In this document: positions 1-11,079 of the stretch, in pieces
How positions within the stretch are numbered: the stretch's first letter is position 1
Layout: every line of letters starts with the position of its first letter
Assembly: GCA_006503535.1 (NCBI GenBank)
Contig: QYRS01000014.1
Coordinates: 62,001-126,000, forward strand
Reading direction: 5' to 3'
Source of the DNA: Arthrinium phaeospermum
Lineage: Eukaryota > Ascomycota > Sordariomycetes > Amphisphaeriales > Apiosporaceae
Length of the DNA: 64,000 nt
Position numbers and translations under genes: made by a program
Notes under the pieces: model-generated
Told to the model about the DNA's origin: nothing
The model's database searches: none
What the model saw: only the letters and a program-made list of their open reading frames with translations

Positions 1-866
1 GAGTTACGGACATGTTCCAACGTCAATGCCTTACTACATACGGATCAAGATTACCAGACTCACGTTAATCTAGCCTTGCGCCTTGCCTCAATGATGAGAT
101 TTGGTGTCGTAAAGCGCCAGATAATGCCACGCCGATGCCTCGAATGGAATCAAGGATCTTTTCAGGGGTTCCTGGCTAACCACTTTGGCAAACAGCCAGT
201 TCTGGGTTATGATTGGGTACGGATACCAAAGTCATTCCAGGCCTGGAGCATCGAAAAGATAGGGGGAATCCGAATATGTTTCACAGACAACTTAGCGGAT
301 CATCTTCTGCTGGTCGAGGATGAGGATGACTTGAAACTCCTCATCTTCCATCATGTCTCGTTCTTGGAGTATAAACACGAGTGAGTCCACAACATATCCC
401 CGTTATTGGGGCAAGAATGACAAACTGTTGAACAATGCCCTACAGCGTCATATTCCCAGATGGGCTAGTCGACGAGACCTTACGTACACTGGCCCTCCTC
501 TTCCCCGAAGCGCAGTTCGGGCGTCGGACCCGCAGCGCGGAAAGGAAGTGGTTCTGCCAGGTGCGTCTCAGAGAGGCTGGCAACCGTCTGCTCGATATGA
601 GACTGGCGCATTGCGGGAACTTGCAGATGGAGGAGCGCCAGATCGAGCACTTCAGGTACTGGCGAGACCGTCTAGTCATCCTGAAGCAGGCTTACGACGA
701 TGCAACGCCCGGGACCATTTCGCAGTGGTGGCACGACCGGCGTAACGGGGTGCAATGGTACACGTTCTGGGTGGCCATCTTGGTGCTGATCCTGACGACT
801 CTTCTGGGCCTCGTGCAATGCGTTGAGAGTGCACTTCAGGTGTACAAGGCCTTTGTGCCGTCTTAG
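1..866 (+). CDS. C-terminal part of a fungal single-span membrane protein of unknown function (5' end outside window)
   Basis: The frame is open from base 1, so the gene enters from the left. Exon one runs to 380. A GTGAGT donor at 381 and an acceptor AG at 444-445 remove a 65-nt intron and keep the frame, giving a Lys-His-Asp-Val-Ile-Phe-Pro junction; exon two runs from 446 to the TAG at 864-866. The last about 45 residues hold one strong membrane span (Trp-Tyr-Thr-Phe-Trp-Val-Ala-Ile-Leu and on) after a WWHDRRNGVQW motif. This tail, together with the segment reading IRICFTDNLADHLL and a VIFPDGLVDETLRTLALLFP segment, is a recurrent pattern in large families of lineage-specific proteins of filamentous ascomycetes. 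No enzymatic motif is visible and I do not know its function. The first part of the protein cannot be judged. The intron placement is well supported; the role is not. Confidence 0.75.
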
Positions 867-1413
867 TCCTATACGCGACATGGACTCATTTCTTACGTAT
901 CTTCAATTGGTTTTCGATTAGGTCGTTTCATCTTTTCGTCACATCAATTCTGTTCCAGAGAGAAAGACTAGTTTGGTAGAGGATCGTGTGTATGTAGACA
1001 TCTAGCTAGCATCGCTTTGTCAATTCTCTGGCAGCCTCGTGGAGCCCACCAATGCAGTTCTTTTGCGTTACCGAATGTCATCCGCGAATGTTGAGAGTAG
1101 GGGACAATGTATTCCAGCGAGGAACAGCTGGCTATCTCCAAGTAGAATAAAGGGGTGTCAAATACAGAAATCTTGCCTTCAGATCAGACCCCCTTGGGAT
1201 TGGCAGACAGCTGTACCCTGTCCGATGACTATCATATGCAAGTTAGTATATCATCAAGATATTGATCTCGAGATAAGCAGTGCCTCACCTTTCCATCATC
1301 AAGATCTTCTGGGGAAGGTAGATTTTGTTCATCAGGGTTGAAGTCGTCAGGCGACGTATGTGTATCACGGCCACTAAAAGCGGCTGCTGGTCGAATAGGG
1401 TCTCGCTGGTTGA
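867..1413. other. Intergenic, convergent 3' ends
   Basis: About 550 bases between the 3' ends of two convergent genes. I see no coding frame, structural RNA or repeat here. Confidence 0.5.
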
Positions 1414-2433
1414 CTAACCCTTGGTAACAGCGCCAACGTCAGTGTCCAGTCCATCATCCTCAGAAGGAGCCACAGCTGAAGTCGAAGCAATAGTGACCGC
1501 ATGGGCGCTGAACCGTTCCTTGATATCCTGGAAAACAGCTTCGGCGGAGACGATGTACACCATGCCATTTTCAGGGAAACCCTTTATGATATGGCCGTAG
1601 AGTCCACCCGACACCGGGTCCAACACGACAGACCCGGCGTCTCCCTCGCCCAGTTGACCTCGTAGCTGGACGGCGTACATCTTTTCTACGGTAACGCCAG
1701 TGCGACTTGCAGCGCGTCGGTAGGTTGCACCAGGGAACAGGGTACCGGAAACCACTCCACTGGACCCTGTAACTGCTAGGACAGGACATTCCCGCAAGGG
1801 GATTCTCAATGTAGATTTGACCTCGAGTGTCTTAGCGGATGTTCCGTTGAGCGTTCGCTGGTCATAGAAGTCGACCCGATTCGCAATGTTTGGTTGGCCG
1901 CTCAGTGGCAACAGAACATAGTCAAGCTTTGCATCAGATCCAATACCGCTGAGAATATGCTCTAGATCGTCCGACACGATCCGCATCTGTCTATGATGAT
2001 GGGGCTTTCCTGGCTCAGTTTGATCTCCACCCTTGGGGCCATCAAGTGACAGGCTAGCAAAATGAGATTGAGGCAGCTCAGTAGAAGCGACAGCACCATG
2101 CGCTGATGCCTCTGGCGGGTTGGATTGGCTCCCTCCGGTTCGGATGCGTTCAGGACTGTGCTTCACAGTCATCTGACAGAAAACGTGCCCAACTTGAATG
2201 GCCACTCCACCGGTGGTGGTTTGGAGTTGTCCTGTACCATTGTATGTGGCAATTGTGATACCCAAGGGGGCATCTGGTACATCAGTCTTCGTCTGTCTTC
2301 GTGACAACTCTTCTGGCAAGTCGGAGCCGCCAGAAGCGCCCTGTTTCTCAGCCAGGGATTTAGCAAGTGTCGGCTGCTCTGATGAAGAAGCGCACGCCGC
2401 GAGACGGCGTCCAGGGGCACGGGGGGACGACAT
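1414..2433 (-). CDS. Fungal protein with chymotrypsin-like H/D/S pattern (possible protease-fold domain)
   Basis: A single open frame of 339 codons from the ATG at 2433; the frame continues to 2457 but only with a non-ATG start. The N-terminal 50 residues are Ser/Arg-rich and low complexity. The body fits a chymotrypsin-like order: GGVAIQVGHVF and a His in TVKH (His92), an Asp in KLDYVLLPL (Asp171), and GDAGSVVLDP (Ser268) followed by GGLYGHIIKG. The GDxGS...GGLYGHI block is recurrent in fungal proteins of unknown function, often C-terminal to other modules. The catalytic order is seen directly; protease activity is inference, because GDAGS differs from the classical GDSGG and the loop between His and Asp is long. 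It could be the C-terminal part of a longer gene with an unseen 5' exon. It converges with the gene on its left. Confidence 0.55.
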   Translation of the reverse strand: MSSPRAPGRRLAACASSSEQPTLAKSLAEKQGASGGSDLPEELSRRQTKTDVPDAPLGITIATYNGTGQLQTTTGGVAIQVGHVFCQMTVKHSPERIRTGGSQSNPPEASAHGAVASTELPQSHFASLSLDGPKGGDQTEPGKPHHHRQMRIVSDDLEHILSGIGSDAKLDYVLLPLSGQPNIANRVDFYDQRTLNGTSAKTLEVKSTLRIPLRECPVLAVTGSSGVVSGTLFPGATYRRAASRTGVTVEKMYAVQLRGQLGEGDAGSVVLDPVSGGLYGHIIKGFPENGMVYIVSAEAVFQDIKERFSAHAVTIASTSAVAPSEDDGLDTDVGAVTKG

Positions 2434-2995
2434 TCTCAGAATCCTCAATCGACGCAAGCAAGCACAAGAAGCTTATGTAGTCGTTTCAGGTCGAGCCGTG
2501 TGTGTCGGGGAGCAAGAGTCTGAACTATTGATAAAAATGAGGGCAGAAAACTGATGGCACAAGGGCATTCGCGAAACGCCGCGGGATGGGTTGGCGTCGA
2601 GCAAGGCTTTGGTGCTTGAGGGTGTTTTGGATCTGTACTTTCACGTCGAAAACACGACAGAGTCCGGATCTGCTGAAGCTTTAAATAGCTACCAACCCAA
2701 CATTGAATTGACTGGAAAACGCAGCTATCCAAAGAAGCTGTGCCAAGAGACAAAGGAGCAAACGCGAATTAGCCATGTTCGCTTCTCCCACAGCAAAGGA
2801 GAGAGAACCCCCGTAACACTTACATACCTTCAATTGTTGGGAAACGGGGATGGCCCTGCCCTATCTCACATGGGATCATGGCTCTTTCAAGGGGCCCCTA
2901 ATCAGCTACTCCTTTAAACACAGGAGTCCAGTTGCGGCCGATAGTTTTACATGCTCGGGGCATTGTGAGAATAAGGGGGGTTGACGTTTGCTTTG
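2434..2995. other. Intergenic, no gene recognised
   Basis: About 560 bases upstream of the protease-like gene. Short open frames exist on both strands, but none resembles a protein family I know. An unseen upstream exon of the minus-strand gene could lie here. Confidence 0.35.
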
Positions 2996-3515
2996 CTAAT
3001 AACACGGTTCCTGTTGGAGGAGTAGCCAAAGCCCCTGATTTTCCATCACGTTTTCCCTCCTGAATTGCCAAAAGGACATGAACTGTGCTATATCTCCGGA
3101 TGGGTTAATCAATGAAACAATGCGTATCATCGCACTTGTTTCCGCAGAAAAGTAGTTTGGTCGAAATGGCGCCCCGAACCGCGACGAAGTCCAGGCAGCC
3201 GCGCCGCTGCGGGCGCCGTCTCCCTCGCAGGTCAGGGTCGACGGGCGGTATATGCGAGCGAGCAGGCTGCAGCGTGCACTGGCAAGCTCAAAGAAGCGCT
3301 CCTTTACCCACTTGGAGGCCATGTACCTATGCGAGCCGTCAGGTAGGCGTGTTACTGTGTTCTGTTGCTGCTGCTGTGTTGTCACTGGAGCGGGAGACAG
3401 GACATCGTCATAGAGAAGCGCGCGAGCCAGCGCGTTGAGTTCACGTTGGCGCCCCGGGGTGCGGCTGTGGAAGGCGGTATCGTTGCTGTCGAAGATGGCG
3501 GCTGCCTATGCTAGA
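2996..3515 (-). pseudogene. Relic of a thioester-reductase (R) domain of PKS-NRPS/NRPS type
   Basis: On the minus strand an open stretch from about 3515 down to 2996 encodes a CAG-derived glutamine run, then DGSHRYMASKWVKERFFE and, a little later, IYRPSTLTCEGDGA. This matches the end of NAD-dependent thioester-reductase domains (DGYVASKW...ERLLE...hRPS), including the YxxxK catalytic pair. Immediately after, the expected segment continues in a different frame: positions about 3205-3160 read GCLDFVAVRGAIST, like the RGYLDFV(S/P)V element of these domains. The first frame later resumes with a PSGDIAQF segment like the usual SGD element. Two frame changes and no start or stop in the right place indicate a broken gene. 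The N-terminal side would lie at higher coordinates, where the A+T-rich block begins. Family assignment is by motif only. Confidence 0.5.
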
Positions 3516-3660
3516 ATCTCATTCAAGGCCACGAGGACACGATGGGCTTTTATGCAATGCAAGTCGATATGATGTTCTGAAGTGAGTGCACAGGGTTGTC
3601 CAGTCTGGGATGATCCATATTCAATAACGTGGTCCGGCCCGTCGTGGCACTGCCTGTCAA

Positions 3661-6600
3661 ACACCTTCCCTCTTAAATATTATCCGTACGCTTAAAATTA
3701 TTTAATATTATAAACTTTTTAACGTATATATTATTTATTCTTTAAATATTACGTTATTTTAACGCTTAAATTTAAAATATTAAAGACTTAAATTTAATAA
3801 TAATGGTAACCGTTTTAAAGCTATATTATTAAAATTTTAAACCTATAATATCGTATTAAAAAATTATTATACTTAACTTAAACGAAATAATAAAAATAAT
3901 AATTAATTTATTATCGTATCGTAATTTTAAATATAAAAAATTTAAATAAATATTATTTTACACCTTTAAAAATATATAGGAATAAAGTTAAATTATTAAA
4001 ACTTAATTTTCTTTAATAAAAAAACTTTAAACTCGTTTTATAAAAGAAATTTATAAATTCGATATTATTAAAAAAATTTATATAGATTTCGTTGGAATTA
4101 TAAATATTTAATTAAGTAATATTAACCTTTAATATAGATCGATTTATTACCGTATTATAAAAAAGTTTATAAAAAATAAGCTTTAAAATTTTATAACGAT
4201 ATTCCTTTTTTTAAAAACGGAAAGTATTTTAATATATAATATATATTAACTTATATTAAAAATATCGACGAAACTTTCTATTTATATTACGTATATTACC
4301 GATTTTTTATTATTTTATTTAAATGTCGCGAAATAAAAGGCGATATTAAACCTTAATAATAAACCTTAAAATAAACTTATAATAATACCTATAACTTTTA
4401 AAGGTTTTATTAAAAAATTAAAAGAAAGTTATATATATAAATTCTTAATTAGAATTAAAAAAAATAGTTTAATTATAAAATTAAATCCGTTATTTATTAA
4501 ATTAACTTTAATAAAAAAACTCTTTATTAAAATTAAAAATATTAAAAATTTATATTATATTAATATTAATTAATTTATTAACTTAATTAATAATACTATT
4601 AAAAATAGTTTTATAAATAAAAAAAATTAAACGGTTATTAAACGAATTTTAAATTTTATAAAGGTAATAATTTTATAACATTAAATTACTTATATAATCT
4701 TTAAAATATTAATTTTAACTTTAAATTATATTAATAAAGATTAAATTATATAAATTATTATAGAAATAATTAAAATAAAATATAAAATTTATACCGACTT
4801 TATACCTATTAATATCTACCCTTTTAAGTACGACGTTAACTTAAAAATATATAATATTATTTAAATCGTTTTATTTATTAAAAACGTTTTAAAATTTAAA
4901 TTATTTATTAAAAACGATTTTAATAAAAAAATCGATAAATAATTATTAATTATATAATATAAAAACGGTTATTAAAATTATTATACCGCTTATTATTATT
5001 TTAAAATTAAACGTTATAAAAAATATAATTAAAGGAAAAATAAATATATTAACTTTAAAAAATATATTAATTATTTAAACTTTTACTTCGCTAATTATAA
5101 AGATTATTTAATTAAATTACATAAAATCGAAGGTAAATTAATCCCGGTTAACTTTTTAAAATTTAAAAAAATATAATATTTAAATAATATTAAATTTATT
5201 AAAAAATATAAATCCGATAATATTAAATATTTACTTATAAAAAATAAAATTCCTATATTTAAAACTTAAAAAAATAATAATAACTATAAATACCTTATAA
5301 TAACGAATATAATAACGTTTTTTTTAATAAGGTTAATATTAAATCGAACGATTTAAAAAAATTTTTTTTTTAAATTTTAATTTTAATTCTTTAAATAAAC
5401 AATTTAAAAGTAAAAAAAGGGAGCTAATTTAAAATAACGTTATAATAATAAAAAAGAATAAAAAAAAAAAAATAAAGAGGAGAAAAAAAGATTAAAGAAA
5501 GGAATAAAATAAAACTCGAATTAAATCGCAAGGATTTCGAACGAATTTTAAAAAAAATAATTTATTAAAAAATAAATAAATATCGAAAAGAAAATTAATA
5601 CGTTTATTAAAAGCCGTAAATTTTTTAAAATATTTAAATTTATATTATAAAATTTAAAAATATTACTTAATAATATTAAAGTTAAAAAAAATAAAACTAA
5701 AATACTTATTTTAAAAATAAAACGATAATTTAATTTATAAACTAAATTAATATTTATAATTTATAATAATAAAATTAAATTCGTTAAAATAAACTTTAAA
5801 TTAAATTTATAAATAAAAAAAATAAAAATAATATCGTTATTAAATAATTAAATAAATTAAAATATTAAAACCGTTATAAATAATTTATATTAATATAATT
5901 AAACGAAGTTTTATTTATAAATCGTTTTTTTATTATTATAATAATAAGTATTAAATCGATATTATTATAATTATAAAATTATAAATTAATAATAATATTA
6001 AAACTTAATTATATTTAAATTACGAAACTTTTAAGTTTAAGAATAATTAAAATAATAATCGATTAATTATATTTAAAATAATAATATATTTAAAAAAATA
6101 AAGATTTATATATTATATAAAAATAAGTAATTTATAATTAAAACCTATTTTAATTCGGAATAGAAGGTTATAATATATTAATTTATTATAAAAAATAAAA
6201 TATTAATTATATTATTAATTATTTATTTAATTTTAAATTATTATTTAAAACGTTCACGATAAAAAATATTAATATATATTATTTAAAATAAAAATTAAAA
6301 ATATATATAAACTTAAATAGCTTTAAATTATATAATTAAGTATTAAAAATAAATATAATATTTATAAAAAAAATAAAAATTAATATTAAAATAGGAAAAA
6401 ATAATTAAAAGAAAGATTATAATTATATAATTAATTTACCTTTTTATAATATTTCGAATATTAAAATTTATATTAATATAAACTTAAATAATACCTTAAA
6501 CTATTACTTTATAACTTTAAAACTTTTAAAAAAATAATTATTAATAATTAATAAAATAATTAAACGTTATTTAATATTAAATAACGAATTATTTAAATTT

Positions 6601-9600
6601 ATTTATATAATAATAATATATTTTAATAATATATCGAACCTTAATAATTATTATATAATAAAATAAATTTATTATATCGTGTAATAATTTTAATAAATAT
6701 TAATAAACGTAATAAAAATTATAAATAATTTAAATAAAGTTTAAAAAAAGTTATATTATAATAAATAAAAAATTATATAAAGGTATAAATTAATTAAAAA
6801 ATTAATAATTTAATTTATAACTTTAAAAAATATAAAAAATTTTATACCGTAATTTAAAATATTAAAAGAAACTTTTAAAAAAAATTTATCGATATTATAA
6901 ATATCGATAAAAAGTTTATTTTTATTAATTAATATAAAAATATTTATAATAAACGATATTTATTATTAAAAGATAATAATTAAAATATAATTAAAACTTT
7001 AAAAAAAAAGAAATAATATATTTTTAAAATAAAACTTTATTTTAATTCGATATTAAAAACGATTTAAAAAACTCCCCGAATATTATAATAAATATATTAA
7101 AATAAAATATTAAAGTTATTTTAAAAAAAACCGAAAAATCTTTAATAAAAATAATAATAATATCTTTAAATATAAATATTATTATAATAAAACATTTAAA
7201 AATTATATAATTTATTATAAATAAGTATTATAAAAAATTATTAAAAAAATATTTTAAGTTAAAAGTATTTTTAAATTATTTTAAAAAAAAATTAATTATT
7301 ATAATTTTAAAAATTAATAAAAAAAACTTTATTATATATCGTTTATAAAAATTTATAATATTATTTTTAATTTATAATAAAAATTTAAAAAATTAATAAT
7401 ACGAAAAATAATTTAAATAATATTTAAAATAAATATTATTAATCTTTAATATATTAAAATAATATTTAAATAAAATTTTATAAACTTAATCGCGGCCTTA
7501 ATATATAATATTAAAATTATTTTAAATTTTAAATTAATAATTATAATAATATTAATAAACGCTTTTAAAACTTTCGATATATTTTTATATAATAAATTAT
7601 TATATTAAATAATCGATTAAAAATAATTTATATAATATTTAAAATTTATAAATAATTTTTTAAAAAATAAATTAAATAATATAAAGTTTAATAAAATTAA
7701 ATCGAATATAAAATTTATTAATTATAAAACGTTTTAAAGTTTATTTTAATTATTATTATTTTATATTATATATATTAAAGTTTATAAATAAAAATAAAAT
7801 TAAATATTATTATATAAATAATTTAATTATTTTTATTATAAATAAAATTTTTAAAAAAAATCGTTAAAAAAATTAACATAGAAATTAATAAAGTTTTTTA
7901 TTATAACGTTAAATATAAAATTTAATTTATATCGAAAAAAATAAAAGCGATTTATTTTATTAAAAGTTTAGAGAATAAATTTAATTTTATTATTAATATA
8001 ATAATAAAACGAATTAAATTTATACCTTTAATTTAAAAAAAAAGGATTTTTTATTTAAATTATTAAAAATTAAATTTAAAAGTAAAAAAAATATAAATTT
8101 AACGAATAATCGAAAAATAATACCGTAAATTTCGATTATAATAATAAAAAAAATTTACGATTTATAATATTAATATTTATTTCGAACCCGATTTTATAAA
8201 GTTTATTTAAATTTAAATAAAAAAAAAGAAAATATTATTAATATTATAATAATTAAATATATATTTAAATAAGAAATTAAAATTTTAAAAATATATAAAA
8301 ATTCGTATAATTAAAAAAATAAAAGTTATTAATTATATTAAAGTTATTTTAATTATAAAAAAAGGCTTATTTATAAAAAGTTTATAAAAAACTATTTAAA
8401 TTATAATTTTATTTATTATATTATATAATTATAAAATTTAATATAAAAGTATAAAATATATATATAAAAATTTATTAAAAATTAAAATAAAAAAACTTAA
8501 ATTAAATAAAATAGATTTATTAATTTATTTAATAAAATAATTTATAAATTAATTAAAACGGTTTATTTTATATAAAAAATAATTTTTAACGATATTTTAT
8601 TTAAGGTTAATAAACTTTTTACGATATAATTTATTTTATAAAAGGTAAAGTATAAATATTTATTATAAATTAAAATAATATATAAAAAATATTTATTAAT
8701 AATTAAAATCGCCCTTAAAATAAAATTTAAAGTAAAAAAAATTAAAGAGGTTAAATTATTTAAAACTAATTTAAAATTAATAATAAAAATATTAAGATAT
8801 ATTAAAAAAATAATATTATATATTTAAATTTATTATTAATTTACGAAAAAACTTTATTAAAGGAATAAAAAAAAAGATGCGATAAAAGCTTTTAATATTT
8901 AATTTAATAATTAAATATTATAAAAAATTATCGTATTTTTTAATAAGTTATAATTTAAAAAAAAATTAAAATATAGTTTTATTATATATAAAAATAATTA
9001 TTAATATTAAAAAAAATAATATAAATAAATATAGTATCGTATTCGATATTAAAATATTAAATACCTTATAAAATTTTTAAAAATTTTTAAAATATTTTTT
9101 AAATAATAAAATTATTATTTATATAAATAATATAATAATAATTTAAAACGTTTAAAAAAATATATTATTTATATTATAATAAATATTTATCGAAATTTAT
9201 AAATTTATAAATTTAAACCGCGTTATTTTAAAATAAAGTTTAAGTTATAAAAGTATCGAAAAACATAAAAAAATTAATATTTTAATTAAATTCAAAGCGG
9301 AATTCGAATTTTTAAATTCGGAATTTAAATTTATAATAATAAAAATTAAATTAAAAGTTAAAATAAAATTTAAAAAATAAATAATAAATTAATAAAAAAA
9401 CGTTAATTACTTTTTTAAATTAAAAAATATTAATATTTAATATAAATTTAATAAATATTTTAAAACGTTAAAATTCTTTTAAAAATAATTTAATTAATAT
9501 TTATAAATAATTATAACTTATAATAATTTTAAATAATATTATAATAAATTTAAATATTTAAATATTAAGGTTTATTATTTATATTTATATAATAATTTTA

Positions 9601-10434
9601 ATTAAATTATAAAAATTATATAATATATAATTTATTATAAATATAGTTAAACGTTATAAAATAATTAATTTAAATCGTTAAAATTGCCCTTTAAAAAAAC
9701 GATAAACTTTAAAAAGATATAAATTATTTAATATTATTATATTAAATAAATAAAAATTTTATAAATATATTATATAAATTAATATATAGTTTTTTAAAAA
9801 TTTAATTAAATTCGGTAAATAATATTAAATTATATATTTATATAAAATATTTTACCGAAATTTACTTTTTAAAAAAATAAATATAATTATATTATATATA
9901 TTAAGAATACAATTTATATAATTTATATATATTTATATCGGATTTTTTAAACGAAAAACTAAAAAAGTTAAAAATCGTTACTTTTTAAATAATAAAATAA
10001 TATAATTCTCTTTATTTTTTATAATATTATTAAATATAAGCGTTTAAATTAAGACTATTTTTAAATATAAAAAGAAATAAAAAAATAAAAATAAAATAAT
10101 AAAAAATATTAAAAATAAATTAATAAAAATAATTATAATTTAAAAATTAATAAAATATTTAAAGGAAACCTTAAAAATATTATAAAATTATATTTATAAA
10201 AAATATTATATAAAATAAAAAACGTTGTTAAAAATAAAATTAGATATTTAAAACGGAGTAAATAAAAGTTATAAAAATAAGTTAAAAAGTATAAGATATT
10301 CCTTTAATTTTAAAATTATATATATTATTAAAAAATAAATAAATAGATAAGAATACGTTTTATATCCTTAGGGAGGTTCGATATAACTTCGTTATATCCT
10401 AAACGTTAAAGAATATAATAATAATAATAACTGC
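3661..10434. repeat. RIP-mutated A+T-rich block (degraded repeat or transposon)
   Basis: About 6.8 kb of nearly pure A+T with abrupt edges: the left flank is ordinary GC-rich sequence up to about 3660, and normal composition resumes near 10435. CA and TG dinucleotides are almost absent (I meet only a handful, for example near 4679, 7190, 7876 and 9293), while TA is abundant. The remaining C residues sit mostly in CG, CT or CC. That is the expected product of repeat-induced point mutation acting on CpA of both strands. No open frame of useful length survives, so the original element cannot be classified by eye. RIP acts on duplicated DNA, so a multi-copy mobile element is the likely origin; this is inference. 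Confidence 0.9.
10380..10398. repeat. Perfect short inverted repeat at the edge of the RIP block
   Basis: An 8-bp stem GATATAAC / GTTATATC separated by TTC sits inside a small island (about 10371-10400) that kept its G and C bases while everything to its left is A+T. It may be a remnant of an element end or simply chance in A+T-rich DNA. Confidence 0.4.
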
Positions 10435-11079
10435 CCGTTAAACAACTACGTAAGCGTTACGGAAAGCGTGTAGATTGTTGAATATGGCAACCCGATGTAG
10501 GTTGGGGGGATTGGCGTTTACTTTTCCCTTCCATGGGGTCGTTTTAATGTGCTTGATTTTTGGGGGTGCTTTGGGGCGGCCCCGCTGCCAGTTACGGCTG
10601 AGTTCAGCTACAAGCGAATGAATCTCCCGTCCAACTTCCTCTCGAGTTGGTCGGTAAGACGCAGCCGCGGCGTTTTCATCAATTAATGTTGGCAGTGTCT
10701 TATATCATGATATGACTTTTGCTATCATACCTACAGACTGCTGATATGCTACCAAGAGAAAAATTAACGGGGCCGATGAAGTAGATACCCGAGTTACATC
10801 TGGAATGTCAATCGACAAATATAGACAGTAGTAAGTACATAAGCGCCGGCAGCAAACTGGATCAGGGCATCGCCCCCCTCAATTTGGGGGCTGCGCATTT
10901 CGCGTATCGACGTGATCTGATCTGGTGCATGATAAGCAATATCGTGGCATCTCTCTCTCAACTTGTCAGCGCGAAATGGTTCCCTTTCCGAATTATTCTT
11001 CCTTTGGCCTCATGCTATACTCCTGCACCCATATTTCCTCATCCGCGAATGGACGAAGGAAGCAGCATCAACTGCCAGG
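10435..11079. other. Intergenic between RIP block and membrane-protein gene
   Basis: Ordinary base composition resumes. No gene, RNA or repeat recognised; the stretch before 11080 presumably contains the promoter and 5' leader of the next gene. Confidence 0.4.

Noticed and set aside
3661..10434. A+T-rich block as mitochondrial DNA insertion
   Set aside because: Mitochondrial genes would keep open frames and conserved RNA motifs; here stops are dense in every frame and CA/TG are almost missing, as RIP predicts.
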